In this document: positions 1 through 8,131 of the stretch, piece after piece
Layout of the letters: each line of letters starts with the position of its first letter
How positions within the stretch are numbered: the first letter of the stretch is position 1
NCBI GenBank assembly: GCA_021800275.1
Contig: JAJYZB010000003.1
Coordinates: 188,680 to 252,679, forward strand
Direction: 5' to 3'
Length of the DNA stretch: 64,000 bases
Origin: a bacterium
GTDB lineage: Bacteria > Vulcanimicrobiota > JABDET01
Made by a program: the position numbers and the translations under genes
The notes under the pieces: generated by a model
Told to the model about the DNA's origin: nothing
Seen by the model: the letters and a program-made list of their open reading frames with translations, nothing else
Database searches by the model: none

Positions 1-414
1 CAGGCAAAAAAACTGGTGGACAATCATCTGCTGAATTCTAAAGAATTTTGGGGCAGGCATGGAATCCCTTCTCTAGCTTTTGATGAAGAGACTTATAACA
101 ATGCCAAACGAGTTTTGATCCCAGGTTATCATACGGTTTCAAACTGGCAGGGACCTGTCTGGATTGTAGCTAACTACCTGGCCATGATCGGACTTGAAAC
201 CTACCAATATCACAAACAGGCCGTAGAAATTGCGGAAAAAATAGTGAAATTGGTGGCAGATGACATTCGAAAAACGGGAGGAGCCCATGAAAATTACGAC
301 TCAAAAACAGGGGAGCCATTATTTGCTCAAAACTTTGGCAGCTGGGATCTTTTAGCTGATATTCTGCTGGATGAAGCCAGAAAGGGGCACGATTTAACAG
401 CTCTAACACAATGA
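1..414 (+). CDS. GH63-like glycoside hydrolase, C-terminal part
   Basis: The reading frame is open from base 1, so only the last 137 codons are present and the start lies outside the window. The visible part has the run NWQGPVW, then GGAHENYD and TGEP, ending with GSWDLLADILLDEA. This combination is typical of the (alpha/alpha)6-barrel catalytic domain of GH63 and related trehalase or mannosylglycerate-hydrolase-like enzymes, which hydrolyse alpha-glucosides or mannosides. The aromatic Trp residues and the Glu of HENYD belong to the sugar pocket in that fold. Substrate cannot be told from this fragment. A terminator hairpin follows directly. Confidence 0.75.
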   Translation, partial: QAKKLVDNHLLNSKEFWGRHGIPSLAFDEETYNNAKRVLIPGYHTVSNWQGPVWIVANYLAMIGLETYQYHKQAVEIAEKIVKLVADDIRKTGGAHENYDSKTGEPLFAQNFGSWDLLADILLDEARKGHDLTALTQ

Positions 415-434
415 CTGAAATTGAATTTGAGGAA

Positions 435-465
435 AGCCTCCTGTGCTGTCAGAGGCTCACTTTTT
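435..465 (+). terminator. Intrinsic terminator after the glycosidase
   Basis: A stem AGCCTC (435-440) pairs with GAGGCT (452-457), extended by a TG/CA pair around a one-base bulge, and is followed by five T at 461-465. It lies 20 nt after the glycosidase stop and overlaps the stop codon of the convergent small gene. Confidence 0.6.
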
Positions 466-747
466 GTCAAACTTTTCAAGGATAGACACAAACTTTTCAA
501 GCTTTTGACGATATTCGGGGTTTGTCATGATTTTCTTTTGGATAGCCGCTTTCATCTTGTTGAACGCTTCAGGCTCTTTAGCGATTCCTGAACCCAGGGC
601 AAGAGTTAATCCCGCTTGAACCAGATGATCTGCAACAGGAGGAAGGGTATCTGCTCCTTCTTGCTTAAGGAGAGATATATGTTGACTTGCCATGTCAACA
701 AACTTTTTCTCTTTTTTGTTCATTGGCTGCGGTCCTGTTGTTCCCAT
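457..747 (-). CDS. Small hypothetical protein (96 aa)
   Basis: This is a charged, mostly helical protein of 96 residues with no recognised domain, signal peptide or membrane segment. The ATG at 747 is preceded at about 11 nt by AGAGGA, which supports this start over the internal Met9. The C-terminal part is rich in Lys and Glu and may form a helix hairpin. It is convergent with the glycosidase and divergent from the flagellar operon. The composition suggests a soluble cytoplasmic protein. No function is proposed. Confidence 0.55.
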   Translation of the reverse strand: MGTTGPQPMNKKEKKFVDMASQHISLLKQEGADTLPPVADHLVQAGLTLALGSGIAKEPEAFNKMKAAIQKKIMTNPEYRQKLEKFVSILEKFDKK

Positions 748-839
748 AAAACAAATATTCCTCTTATCCTACTATTTTTTTCACGACAATGGCAGCAAAT
801 GTCAAGACTTAGAAAAAAAAATTACAAAAAATTAAAATG

Positions 840-869
840 TTTACAAATCTTTAACAAATTGATTATGAA
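840..869 (+). promoter_or_regulatory. Possible sigma-70-type promoter of the flgB operon
   Basis: The A+T-rich gap between 748 and 929 contains TTTACA (840-845) and TATGAA (864-869) spaced by 18 nt. No sigma-28 or sigma-54 consensus was seen. Other A+T-rich hexamers in the gap are nearly as good, so the exact promoter is uncertain. Confidence 0.25.
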
Positions 870-929
870 AAGTTAACACGCATGTATTATGATTAAAACA
901 GAATAAAAATTCAAAGAGAGGTGCCAAAC

Positions 930-1364
930 ATGAATTATGCCACAAACTTTTTCGGTCCCTGGTTCGGATACTTCGAACATGCCATGGATGGACTTTCTCT
1001 TGAACAGAAAGCTATTGCTAATAATATTGCCAATGCCAATAACCCCAATTATCATCCTGAAAATGTGAATTTTCAAGGACAACTGAAACAGCTTCTGGCT
1101 GAAAGCAGTCTTGCTGGTGGAGGAGGAAACCAACCTTTTGAGATTCGCCTTACTGGATTCTCCCCTGAATTTCAATCGGCCATTCAGGATGCCTCTGACA
1201 GCAGTCCAAAAATAGAGGTGGAAGGCAACAAAAAGGTCAATTTAAATCAGCAGATGGCTGATTTGGCAAAAGTTCAAATTTTGTATGATATCGCTGCCAA
1301 GTCATTCACTCCTAAATGGGAGATGATCCCAATTTCAGGAATGACGGGCGGTCCCGCAGTTTAA
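930..1364 (+). CDS. flgB: Flagellar basal-body rod protein FlgB
   Basis: FlgB is a proximal rod subunit of the flagellar basal body, exported by the flagellar type III system and seated on the MS ring. The 144-residue product has the typical N-terminal rod helix with NNIANANNPNYH and a C-terminal segment that includes AKVQILYDIAAKSF. The ATG at 930 is chosen because AGAGAGG lies 7-8 nt upstream; an in-frame GTG at 921 overlaps this ribosome site and is unlikely to be used. It is the first gene of flgB-flgC-fliE-fliF. Confidence 0.92.
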   Translation: MNYATNFFGPWFGYFEHAMDGLSLEQKAIANNIANANNPNYHPENVNFQGQLKQLLAESSLAGGGGNQPFEIRLTGFSPEFQSAIQDASDSSPKIEVEGNKKVNLNQQMADLAKVQILYDIAAKSFTPKWEMIPISGMTGGPAV

Positions 1365-1385
1365 TAAATTAAGGAGGTAATATCA

Positions 1386-1853
1386 ATGGGAATTTTCAAT
1401 GCTTTTGATATCAGCGCCAGCGGAATGAGCGCGGAAAGAACAGAGATGGATTTAATTGGCCAAAATATTGCCAACATTAATACAACTGCAACCCCTGGGG
1501 GAGGTCCGTATCAAGAAAAAGTAGCGCTTTTCCAGGAAAAAACCCCTTCTTTTGACAGCTTTTTTGTTCCTGCGGCATATGGACTTCCTTTTGGTTTAGG
1601 TGGAAGTGAAAGCTCGGGAATTGGTGATGGAGTCAAAGTGGCTGCAGTGGTCAATGATCCAGCCCCCCCTAAAATGGTTTATGATCCCCATAATCCTCTC
1701 GCTAATTCAAAAGGGTATGTAGCTATGCCGAATGTTGACTTAATTACAGAAATGACCAATATGATTCAGGCAAGCAGAGCTTACCAGGCAAATGTGGCTG
1801 TTTTTGAAGCTGCCAAACACATGAAGCAGCAAGATCTGAGTCTGGTGCCATAA
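1386..1853 (+). CDS. flgC: Flagellar basal-body rod protein FlgC
   Basis: This proximal rod protein (155 aa) pairs with FlgB and FliE. Its N-terminal rod-family signature reads SASGMSAERTEMDLIGQNIAN, and the C-terminal helix contains MIQASRAYQANVAVFEAAK, which is characteristic of FlgC. The middle 60 residues are Gly/Pro rich, as usual for the exposed rod domain. A near-perfect AAGGAGGT ribosome site precedes the ATG. The gene lies 21 nt after flgB and 11 nt before fliE, so the four genes form one operon. Confidence 0.95.
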   Translation: MGIFNAFDISASGMSAERTEMDLIGQNIANINTTATPGGGPYQEKVALFQEKTPSFDSFFVPAAYGLPFGLGGSESSGIGDGVKVAAVVNDPAPPKMVYDPHNPLANSKGYVAMPNVDLITEMTNMIQASRAYQANVAVFEAAKHMKQQDLSLVP

Positions 1854-1864
1854 GGAGGTAAATC

Positions 1865-2185
1865 ATGAATTCTCCCGTTCCTTTTAAACCCATTCAACCC
1901 CTTTCAACTCACCTGGAGGATCAAAATAATTTTTTAGGTTCAGCGAGTTCTCAAGGCACAGGAAATGTTCCTTTTGAAAACTATCTGGGACAATTTTATG
2001 GAGGAGTTAACAATACCATTAACAATACTGGTTCTATGCTGCAGGATGCCATGGTTGGCAAGATAACTAATCTTCACAGTGTGATGGCTTCTGCTGCAGA
2101 AGCTAAAATTCTTCTAGAGCTGGCAACTGCTGTTACTTCTAAAGTCACAACAGCAGCTACGACCTTATTCCAGATGCAGTTTTAA
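1865..2185 (+). CDS. fliE: Flagellar hook-basal body complex protein FliE
   Basis: FliE (106 aa) links the MS ring to the rod and is the first exported rod component. The C-terminal two thirds show the FliE pattern: an amphipathic helix with LHSVMASAAEAKILLELA followed by a helix ending in LFQMQF. The Asn/Pro-rich N-terminus is less conserved, as usual. A TAAGGAGGT ribosome site spans the flgC stop codon, suggesting translational coupling within the operon. Confidence 0.9.
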   Translation: MNSPVPFKPIQPLSTHLEDQNNFLGSASSQGTGNVPFENYLGQFYGGVNNTINNTGSMLQDAMVGKITNLHSVMASAAEAKILLELATAVTSKVTTAATTLFQMQF

Positions 2186-2220
2186 CAAACCAAAGAATTT
2201 CATAAGAGGAGGACAAAGAA

Positions 2221-3885
2221 ATGCCTACAGGAACTCAACCTACAGGGCCAACTAGAACAGGCCAACCAGGAGGAACTGCTGGAAGATTTGGCATGCAGCC
2301 CAAACCCCCGTTTTATTCTAAGGCGCTTGAATCTTGGAAAAAGTTGACCAATAAACAAAAAACTTTTCTAGGGGGAGGAGCAGCAGCAGTTCTACTTTTA
2401 ATCTTTCTAATTGTTCAAATTCAAAAGGCAGGAGCTTATGTCAACCTTTATGAAGTTCCTTTAAGTCCTAATGACATTCAAAACGTAACTCAGGCTCTCT
2501 CTCAAATGGGAGTCCCTTATACAATCTCACAGAATAACAATATTAAAGTTCCTCCTTCTCAAAAAGTTCAAGCTCTTGCAACTCTTACCCAGCACGGACT
2601 TCCTCATCAGCCCTTTATTCAAATGCCAGCTGCATCCACAGGAGAAACTTCTGAGCAGTTTTCAGTGGACAAACGACTTTATCTTGAAAAAGAGTTAACC
2701 GCTGTTCTGCGCCAATTCCATGGAATTGCAGATGCCAATGTCAATTTGGTGATCCCTTCTCAAACCGATAATTTTTTCAGCAATCATAAGCAGCAGGCAA
2801 AGGCCGCCGTTGTTTTAAAATTGATGCCTGGGGAACAATTCCATCTTCACGAAGCAAAAGCGATTCAAAATTTAGTGGCAGCCTCTGTCCCCTATCTCAG
2901 CCCTAAAAACGTTCAAATAACAGATACCCATGGAAGGCTGTTAAGCCATATGCTTAAGAACTATCAAAACGAAAACATGCCGGACAACATGTTGAAAATA
3001 AAAGAAGCTTATGAAAAACAGTACGAATCCCAAATTCGCCAAATTTTAAACCCTGTCCTTGGAAGAGGCAAATATGCTCTTGCTGTCAATGTCCGTCTTA
3101 ACTGGAATCAATCAGAAGCGCGCTCACAAAAAGTCGGAACAGGATTAAATACAAAAGGGAGTCTTCCTTTAGAAGTGGAGAAAACAACCGAAAAATTTAA
3201 CAATAAAAAGAGTGGATCCCAGGGAGGAGTCCAGCAGTTGGGCTTTCAGCCTTATGGGGGTGCAGCGCAGCATGGAACTCGTTATGGAAAATCTATGGTT
3301 CTGCAAAAGAACGCGATTGATCAGACCAATCAAAGAACCATTTACACTCCTGGACAGGTAACTCGAATTACAGCCGCTGTTCTTGCAGACCAGTCATTAA
3401 GCCCTTCCTCTGTTGAAACTTTAACGGCTTCCATAAAGAATGCGATTGGCATGGATGAGGCAAGGGGGGACAGAGTGAGTTTTGGAACCCTTCCCTTCAA
3501 ATCTCATGCGATTGCTCAGATGAGCAGCCAGATGGATCAGGGCGGACTCTTCCGCCAGAATGCTCCTTCTCCCATTTCTGGAGAAGAGGTTATGCGCATC
3601 CTGGCAGGACTGCTGTGTGTGGGTTTAATCCTTGGAATCATGTTTTTCCTCAGGCAGCAGAAAGTCCAAGCTCAAAAAGGGCAGCTGGTTTTGACTCCAG
3701 GTCCTGCTGAAACCGTCTCAGACATCAGTGATCTATTAACAGAGAAAACTGGAAAAATCACCAGCGCCTCCACTTCTTCTAAACCTGCGCAGGCTAATCA
3801 AACAGAAAAGCTGGAACAACTGGCAAAAGAAAAACCCACCAAAGTGGCTGAACTTTTAAAAACCACATGGCTTTCTGAAAAGTAA
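2221..3885 (+). CDS. fliF: Flagellar MS-ring protein FliF
   Basis: FliF forms the inner-membrane MS ring on which rod, export gate and C-ring assemble. The 554-residue product has a Pro/Gly-rich cytoplasmic N-terminus, a first membrane span at about 50-67, the YscJ/FliF ring-building domains (about 70-250 and a second half with RITAAVLADQ), a second membrane span at about 458-478, and a C-terminal tail (LEQLAKEKPTKVAELLKTTW) matching the FliG-binding segment. Length is normal for the family. AGGAGGA precedes the ATG. Unusually, fliG, fliH and fliI do not follow; a strong hairpin closes the operon here. Confidence 0.95.
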   Translation: MPTGTQPTGPTRTGQPGGTAGRFGMQPKPPFYSKALESWKKLTNKQKTFLGGGAAAVLLLIFLIVQIQKAGAYVNLYEVPLSPNDIQNVTQALSQMGVPYTISQNNNIKVPPSQKVQALATLTQHGLPHQPFIQMPAASTGETSEQFSVDKRLYLEKELTAVLRQFHGIADANVNLVIPSQTDNFFSNHKQQAKAAVVLKLMPGEQFHLHEAKAIQNLVAASVPYLSPKNVQITDTHGRLLSHMLKNYQNENMPDNMLKIKEAYEKQYESQIRQILNPVLGRGKYALAVNVRLNWNQSEARSQKVGTGLNTKGSLPLEVEKTTEKFNNKKSGSQGGVQQLGFQPYGGAAQHGTRYGKSMVLQKNAIDQTNQRTIYTPGQVTRITAAVLADQSLSPSSVETLTASIKNAIGMDEARGDRVSFGTLPFKSHAIAQMSSQMDQGGLFRQNAPSPISGEEVMRILAGLLCVGLILGIMFFLRQQKVQAQKGQLVLTPGPAETVSDISDLLTEKTGKITSASTSSKPAQANQTEKLEQLAKEKPTKVAELLKTTWLSEK

Positions 3886-3902
3886 AGAAAACTGATTTCC
3901 AC

Positions 3903-3941
3903 GAGAAGCTCTATTCGAAAACTTTTCGAGCAGAGCTTCTC
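3903..3941. terminator. Bidirectional hairpin between fliF and the retropepsin-like gene
   Basis: GAGAAGCTCT (3903-3912) pairs perfectly with AGAGCTTCTC (3932-3941). The loop itself holds a second palindrome, TCGAAAA-C-TTTTCGA, so nearly the whole 39 nt folds. It sits between convergent stop codons and can end transcription from both sides, although U-runs are only moderate. Confidence 0.7.
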
Positions 3942-3946
3942 TCTTA

Positions 3947-4846
3947 CTACTCCTTTTTCAGTCGAATTGTTCCCTCTGAAAAATTCAAATCTAAAATTAA
4001 ATTTCTCATGAGATCGTATCCGATAATACCCTTGAGACGATACGTTCCTGAATATCTTGAAAAATTTTTAGAAAGCGCCATTGTAACATGTCTAACATGG
4101 ATGCTGCCAATTTTAAGACGATTTGCTTTTGCAACTCCATTAAAAGGAGGATTAGGAATTTGCGAAACAACACGTTTCATTCCTAGAGCATTTACCACTT
4201 TTTCCGAAACCACAGAATGACTGGAACCTGTGTCTAGAAGAAAGGGAAATTGGTTTCCATTCGCTGCTACTTCAACAGTTGGTCTGGAAAAATCAACAAA
4301 AGAAGAAGAAACGTCTGAGGGGTAAAAAACAATCTTCTGTTCGGGATAATTAAGAATCATGTGAAAAGCCTGAAAAAAACCCATTCCCAGAATTCCCTGA
4401 GCTCTAAAATCAGGAAAAGTCAGGGCGCTTGCTCCCCCAGTGAGCATGCGAATATCTCCTGCTGTCACAGCAGACATATCGTGATACTTAAAGCTCGCTA
4501 TTTGAATTTTTGGAATAATCACTCGTGTTGTTTTTTCGCCCTGTCTCTCAATGAAAAACTTTAACCTGGAACTCATCGGAATTTGCTGAAGATGCAGGTT
4601 CTGAGCAAGGGTTTCATCCAGAACCATGAAGTAAGGAGTCCCCGTATCCACGATACAGGTTATAGGCTCTCCCATAACTTTAATTTTTACGAGAATCGTT
4701 CCGCCAGGAGCTGTTATAAAAGGGAGCGACACTCGATTTTGGCTTTGAGCGACTGCTGGATGAAAGTTAAAAAAAATTACAGCCAGTAAATTGGCAAAAA
4801 CGAAAAGAAATAAATTTCGATAATTCCAAAATCCTCTGAATCCCAT
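3947..4846 (-). CDS. Secreted two-lobed retropepsin-like aspartic protease
   Basis: This 299-residue protein has an N-terminal signal sequence (hydrophobic 11-31, AVAQ-S cleavage region) followed by two copies of a retropepsin-like half: the first with VDTGTP near residue 66, the second with LDTGSSHS near residue 205. Each half also has the glycine-rich GxxGxxxF/L segment (GILGMGFF and GIIGYDLM). Most bacterial members have one DTG copy per chain and dimerise; two copies in one chain give a pepsin-like arrangement. It most likely acts in the periplasm or at the cell surface. A paralogue of the same architecture lies at 34272-35204. Substrate is unknown. Confidence 0.8.
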   Translation of the reverse strand: MGFRGFWNYRNLFLFVFANLLAVIFFNFHPAVAQSQNRVSLPFITAPGGTILVKIKVMGEPITCIVDTGTPYFMVLDETLAQNLHLQQIPMSSRLKFFIERQGEKTTRVIIPKIQIASFKYHDMSAVTAGDIRMLTGGASALTFPDFRAQGILGMGFFQAFHMILNYPEQKIVFYPSDVSSSFVDFSRPTVEVAANGNQFPFLLDTGSSHSVVSEKVVNALGMKRVVSQIPNPPFNGVAKANRLKIGSIHVRHVTMALSKNFSRYSGTYRLKGIIGYDLMRNLILDLNFSEGTIRLKKE

Positions 4847-4933
4847 GATTTTATATATTTTCTAGGGTTTAGAATCAACTCCTATCAAAAGGCAAGGAAA
4901 GAGACCAAAACTATCTAACGTAACGTCCGTAGA

Positions 4934-5584
4934 ATGAAATCTTCTGAGCTTAAACAAGTCTCTTTTTTCTCCGAGCTTTCTGAACTAAAGCTGGAAAAGC
5001 TGCTGGTTAAATTTTGCCAGAAACAGTTTCTGAAAAATCAAGTGATTTTTCAGGAGGGGGATCCAGGAAATGAACTTTTTATTGTAACAGAAGGGAAAGT
5101 AAAAATCTTCCGGCTCTACCCTGATGGCCGTGAGATAACCCTGGCTGTTCTCAAACCTTTCAATTATTTTGGAGAATTTTCTCTTTTGGATAGACTGCCT
5201 AGATCCGCAGGTGCAGTTGCTGTTGAAAATACGATTCTTCATGTTCTCGAAAAACACTCGTTCGATGAATTTTTAAAAGAAAATTCCCAAGCGTCTCTGG
5301 AAATTTTAAAAGCCATGAGTATTATGATTCGAAAAACCAATGACCGTATTGAATCACTCTCTTTTCGGGATTCAAAAGGGCGTCTGGCCTCCAAACTTTT
5401 AGAAATGTCCAAAAATGGAACTCATTCGGTGTCAGCAACCCATCAGGAATTGTCTGAAATGATCGGAACAGCCCGAGAAACCGTAACCAGATCTCTCAAT
5501 TTTTTTGAAAAAAATAATATTTTAAAACTGGAGAGAGCAGGCATTTCCATTTTATTACCTTCTGAGCTCGAAAAATATCTCTAG
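4934..5584 (+). CDS. Crp/Fnr-family transcription regulator
   Basis: The 216-residue product has an N-terminal cyclic-nucleotide-binding jelly roll (about 10-125) and a C-terminal winged helix (about 150-210) with HQELSEMIGTARETVTRSL, the DNA-reading helix of the Crp family. The phosphate-binding cassette reads GEFSLLDRLPRSA, keeping the Glu and the Arg-Ser-Ala that bind cAMP in Crp, so a cyclic nucleotide ligand is plausible. No cysteine cluster for an Fnr-type Fe-S centre was seen. It is divergent from the retropepsin-like gene. The CHASE2-cyclase at 31748-33715 could supply the ligand. Confidence 0.9.
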   Translation: MKSSELKQVSFFSELSELKLEKLLVKFCQKQFLKNQVIFQEGDPGNELFIVTEGKVKIFRLYPDGREITLAVLKPFNYFGEFSLLDRLPRSAGAVAVENTILHVLEKHSFDEFLKENSQASLEILKAMSIMIRKTNDRIESLSFRDSKGRLASKLLEMSKNGTHSVSATHQELSEMIGTARETVTRSLNFFEKNNILKLERAGISILLPSELEKYL

Positions 5585-5597
5585 TGCCTTTCAACTT

Positions 5598-6401
5598 ATG
5601 ATGACTCATATCGAAAATGATTCAAAAATACTGCATCAAGCAGCATTAAAAATCTCTGGAATTTTTGGAGCGGCGGCAGGAAAGCCCGAGGGAAAAATCT
5701 TAAAACATCGTCCTCAGGAAATATTTCCAGCAGCCAGTTTAATTAAAATCCCTATTTTGATCGCTCTTCTGGAAGAAGCTCAAAAAGGAAACCTCAGAAT
5801 TTCAGAAGTCATTTTTTTAAAAAAAACCGATAAAGTAGGAGGCTCAGGAATCCTCTTTGAGCTGCATGAAAGGATTCCTTTAACTCTTTTGGATTTAGCT
5901 GCTTTAATGATTGTGATAAGCGACAATACTGCGACCAACCTTTTGATTGAGCGTATTGGAATGACTGTCATTCAAAAAAAAATCTTGAAATATGGCTTAA
6001 AAAACACAATTCTAGGAAGGAAACTCATGGTTGCTCCTGACGATCCCCCTGCAAATTTCACGACTCCCATGGATATGTTTGTTCTTTTTCAAAAACTTGT
6101 TTCAGGAAAGCTGCTTTCAAAAAAATATACCGTTCTTGCTTTAAACATTTTATCTCGTCAACAGTACAATGAAAAAATCCCACTTCTGCTTCCCAAAAAA
6201 GTTAAGGTTGCTCACAAAACCGGAGAAATTTCTGGGGTTCGCCATGACTGCGGCATTATGCTGGATGGAAGAAGAAAATTGATTGTTTGTTTTTTGACGA
6301 AAAACCTGAAAGACGAACTGGGAACAGATCGCCTGCTGGCTGAGCTTTCTCTTGAATTATATCAATTTTTTTTCAAATTGCCCTATCCTGGGAACCTGTG
6401 A
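5598..6401 (+). CDS. Class A beta-lactamase-like serine hydrolase
   Basis: All three penicillin-recognising motifs are present in the 267 residues: SLIK (Ser47, Lys50), SDN (108-110) and KTG (207-209). The omega-loop ExxLN that carries the deacylating Glu of true class A beta-lactamases is not visible; the region reads VAPDDPPANFTTP instead. There is also no signal peptide, so the product should stay in the cytoplasm unless the start is wrong. A cytoplasmic esterase or amidase of this fold is therefore more likely than drug resistance. The gene begins 13 nt after the crp-like gene and is probably co-transcribed with it. Confidence 0.8.
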   Translation: MMTHIENDSKILHQAALKISGIFGAAAGKPEGKILKHRPQEIFPAASLIKIPILIALLEEAQKGNLRISEVIFLKKTDKVGGSGILFELHERIPLTLLDLAALMIVISDNTATNLLIERIGMTVIQKKILKYGLKNTILGRKLMVAPDDPPANFTTPMDMFVLFQKLVSGKLLSKKYTVLALNILSRQQYNEKIPLLLPKKVKVAHKTGEISGVRHDCGIMLDGRRKLIVCFLTKNLKDELGTDRLLAELSLELYQFFFKLPYPGNL

Positions 6402-6441
6402 GATGACAGAGGAAATACTTCTCAAGGAGAGTGACTTTTAA

Positions 6442-6765
6442 ATGAAAAGCTCGAACATTCTGCTTGTTTTTATAACTGTCCCCAGCCTTAAAAAAGGAAA
6501 TGAACTGGCAAAAAAACTACTTGCCAAGAAACTGGCAGCCTGTGTGAATTTAATTCCAAAGGTGGAATCCTTTTACTGGTGGAAAGGGGAAATTGAAATG
6601 AGCGAAGAAGTCCTTTTAATAGTCAAAACAATGAAACAGAAATGGAAAAAACTGGAATCTTTTATCAGAGCTAACCATCCTTACAATGTCCCGGAAATTC
6701 TTGGGATAGAAAGTTTAAACAGTTCAATCCCTTATGCACAATGGATCCGTGAGAGTCTATCATGA
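6442..6765 (+). CDS. cutA: Divalent-cation tolerance protein CutA
   Basis: CutA is a small, very stable trimeric protein related in fold to PII and linked to copper tolerance, though its true role is unsettled. The 107-residue product has the family pattern LAKKLLAKKLAACVNLIPKV, SFYWWKGEIE and the C-terminal NVPEILG. AAGGAG lies about 12 nt before the ATG. Its stop overlaps the start of the cvpA-like gene by ATGA, so the two are translationally coupled. Confidence 0.93.
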   Translation: MKSSNILLVFITVPSLKKGNELAKKLLAKKLAACVNLIPKVESFYWWKGEIEMSEEVLLIVKTMKQKWKKLESFIRANHPYNVPEILGIESLNSSIPYAQWIRESLS

Positions 6766-7349
6766 CAGGAGCAGACTTTTTTATTATTTTCATTGTCCTT
6801 TTTTTCCTGTGGTCAGGTTCCCACAGGGGTATTATTAAAGAGTTTTTTGAATTTTTTATTTTAACCGCGAATATCCTGATCTGTTCCTGGATTTATGGGC
6901 CAATCAGCGATCTTCTTGTAAAATTTGCCCATTTTCCTGCAATGACTGCCAGTGTTTTAGTTTTTATTGTTCTTTTTCTTGTCGCCGCTTTTGTCGTCTG
7001 GGTCATCTCTGGAAAAGTAGAAGTGGCCGCCAATATACCTCCTTCTAATGGCCCATATCGTTTTGGGGGAGCAGTCATAGGCTTTGCAAAAGGGATTTTA
7101 ATTACTTGGTATCTACTTTTAGTTTTAAGCTTTATTCCTTACACCCTGAATGGGATAAGACTTTTCTCGGACTCTGAAGGAGTACAGATAGTTCAAAGTC
7201 TAAATCCCATAATGGACAGCATTCTGCAGGCAGGCGGTTCAGCAAGAGCTTACCGCTTCTTTCATCCTTTGATCAAGGATTCAAATTTTTTAATCATCAA
7301 ACAGAATCTTCTGAAGCTGGAGAAAGAGAAAAAGAAAAACAGGATGTGA
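6762..7349 (+). CDS. CvpA-family membrane protein
   Basis: This 195-residue protein has four predicted membrane spans (about 3-22, 28-46, 58-80 and 103-127) followed by a polar C-terminus with an amphipathic segment, the layout of the CvpA/colicin V production family. Conserved features include the N-terminal DFFIIFIVLFFLWSG and the Gly-rich GGAVIGFAKGILIT before the last span. The biochemical role of CvpA is not established; it has been linked to envelope stress and septation. It overlaps cutA by 4 nt and the rluB-like gene by GTGA. Confidence 0.82.
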   Translation: MTGADFFIIFIVLFFLWSGSHRGIIKEFFEFFILTANILICSWIYGPISDLLVKFAHFPAMTASVLVFIVLFLVAAFVVWVISGKVEVAANIPPSNGPYRFGGAVIGFAKGILITWYLLLVLSFIPYTLNGIRLFSDSEGVQIVQSLNPIMDSILQAGGSARAYRFFHPLIKDSNFLIIKQNLLKLEKEKKKNRM

Positions 7350-8131
7350 GACTGCAGCAATTTCTTGCACAAGCGGGCTTTGGAAGCAGAAGAAAATGTG
7401 AAGATTTAATTTTCTCAAAAAAAGTTGAAGTCAATGGCGCAGCAGCCTTTCTCGGACAAAAGGTCAACCCCGACAGCGACCAGATTGAAGTGTATGGGGT
7501 CTTGGTAAAACAGCGGGCAGAGCAGTACTGGCTGCTTTATAAACCCAAAGGAATTCTTTCCACTGTATCAGATCCACATGGAGGCAGAACGATTTTAGAT
7601 CTGATCAAGATCAAAGATAGAGTTTTTCCTGTAGGAAGGCTGGATAAAGATTCAGAAGGATTGATGTTTTTAACCAACAATGGAGATTTAGCTTATCATC
7701 TGACCCATCCCAAATTTCAAATAGAAAAAATTTATGAAGTTTTAGTGGACGGAATACCATCAGAAAAAATTCTTAAAAAAATCAGTGGAGGGATGGTTCT
7801 AGAAGATGGGTTGACAGCCCCCTGCAAAATAAAAATCATCAAAAAATTGCCCGGTAAAACGATCCTGGAAATAAAATTGCATGAGGGCAAGAAACGAGAA
7901 ATAAGGAGAATGATGAAAGCGGCGGGATACTGCGTGCTGAATCTGAAAAGAACAGCTATTGGTCCGCTCAATCTTTTAACCCTTAAACCAGGAAAATCTC
8001 GTTCTTTGACAAAAGAAGAGATTCAAGATCTAAAAAATTATGTCCACAATAATTCTAGAAAACCGTTTAAAGCGAGTTCAGGAAAGACTGGCAAAAGAAA
8101 ATCTAGATGGCTTTCTGGTTACCCGATTTGA
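7346..8131 (+). CDS. rluB: RsuA/RluB-family ribosomal RNA pseudouridine synthase
   Basis: The protein (261 aa) has an N-terminal S4 RNA-binding domain (about 1-60, RLQQFLAQAGFGSRRKCEDL) and a catalytic domain with VGRLDKDSEGLMFLTNNG, whose Asp is the catalytic nucleophile, and GKKREIRRMM near the end. This is the RsuA/RluB/RluE/RluF group, which isomerises a uridine in rRNA; the 23S position cannot be set by sequence alone. GTG start overlaps the previous stop (GTGA). The basic tail (KASSGKTGKRKSR) is encoded inside the next gene, an overlap of 92 nt. Confidence 0.9.
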   Translation: MRLQQFLAQAGFGSRRKCEDLIFSKKVEVNGAAAFLGQKVNPDSDQIEVYGVLVKQRAEQYWLLYKPKGILSTVSDPHGGRTILDLIKIKDRVFPVGRLDKDSEGLMFLTNNGDLAYHLTHPKFQIEKIYEVLVDGIPSEKILKKISGGMVLEDGLTAPCKIKIIKKLPGKTILEIKLHEGKKREIRRMMKAAGYCVLNLKRTAIGPLNLLTLKPGKSRSLTKEEIQDLKNYVHNNSRKPFKASSGKTGKRKSRWLSGYPI

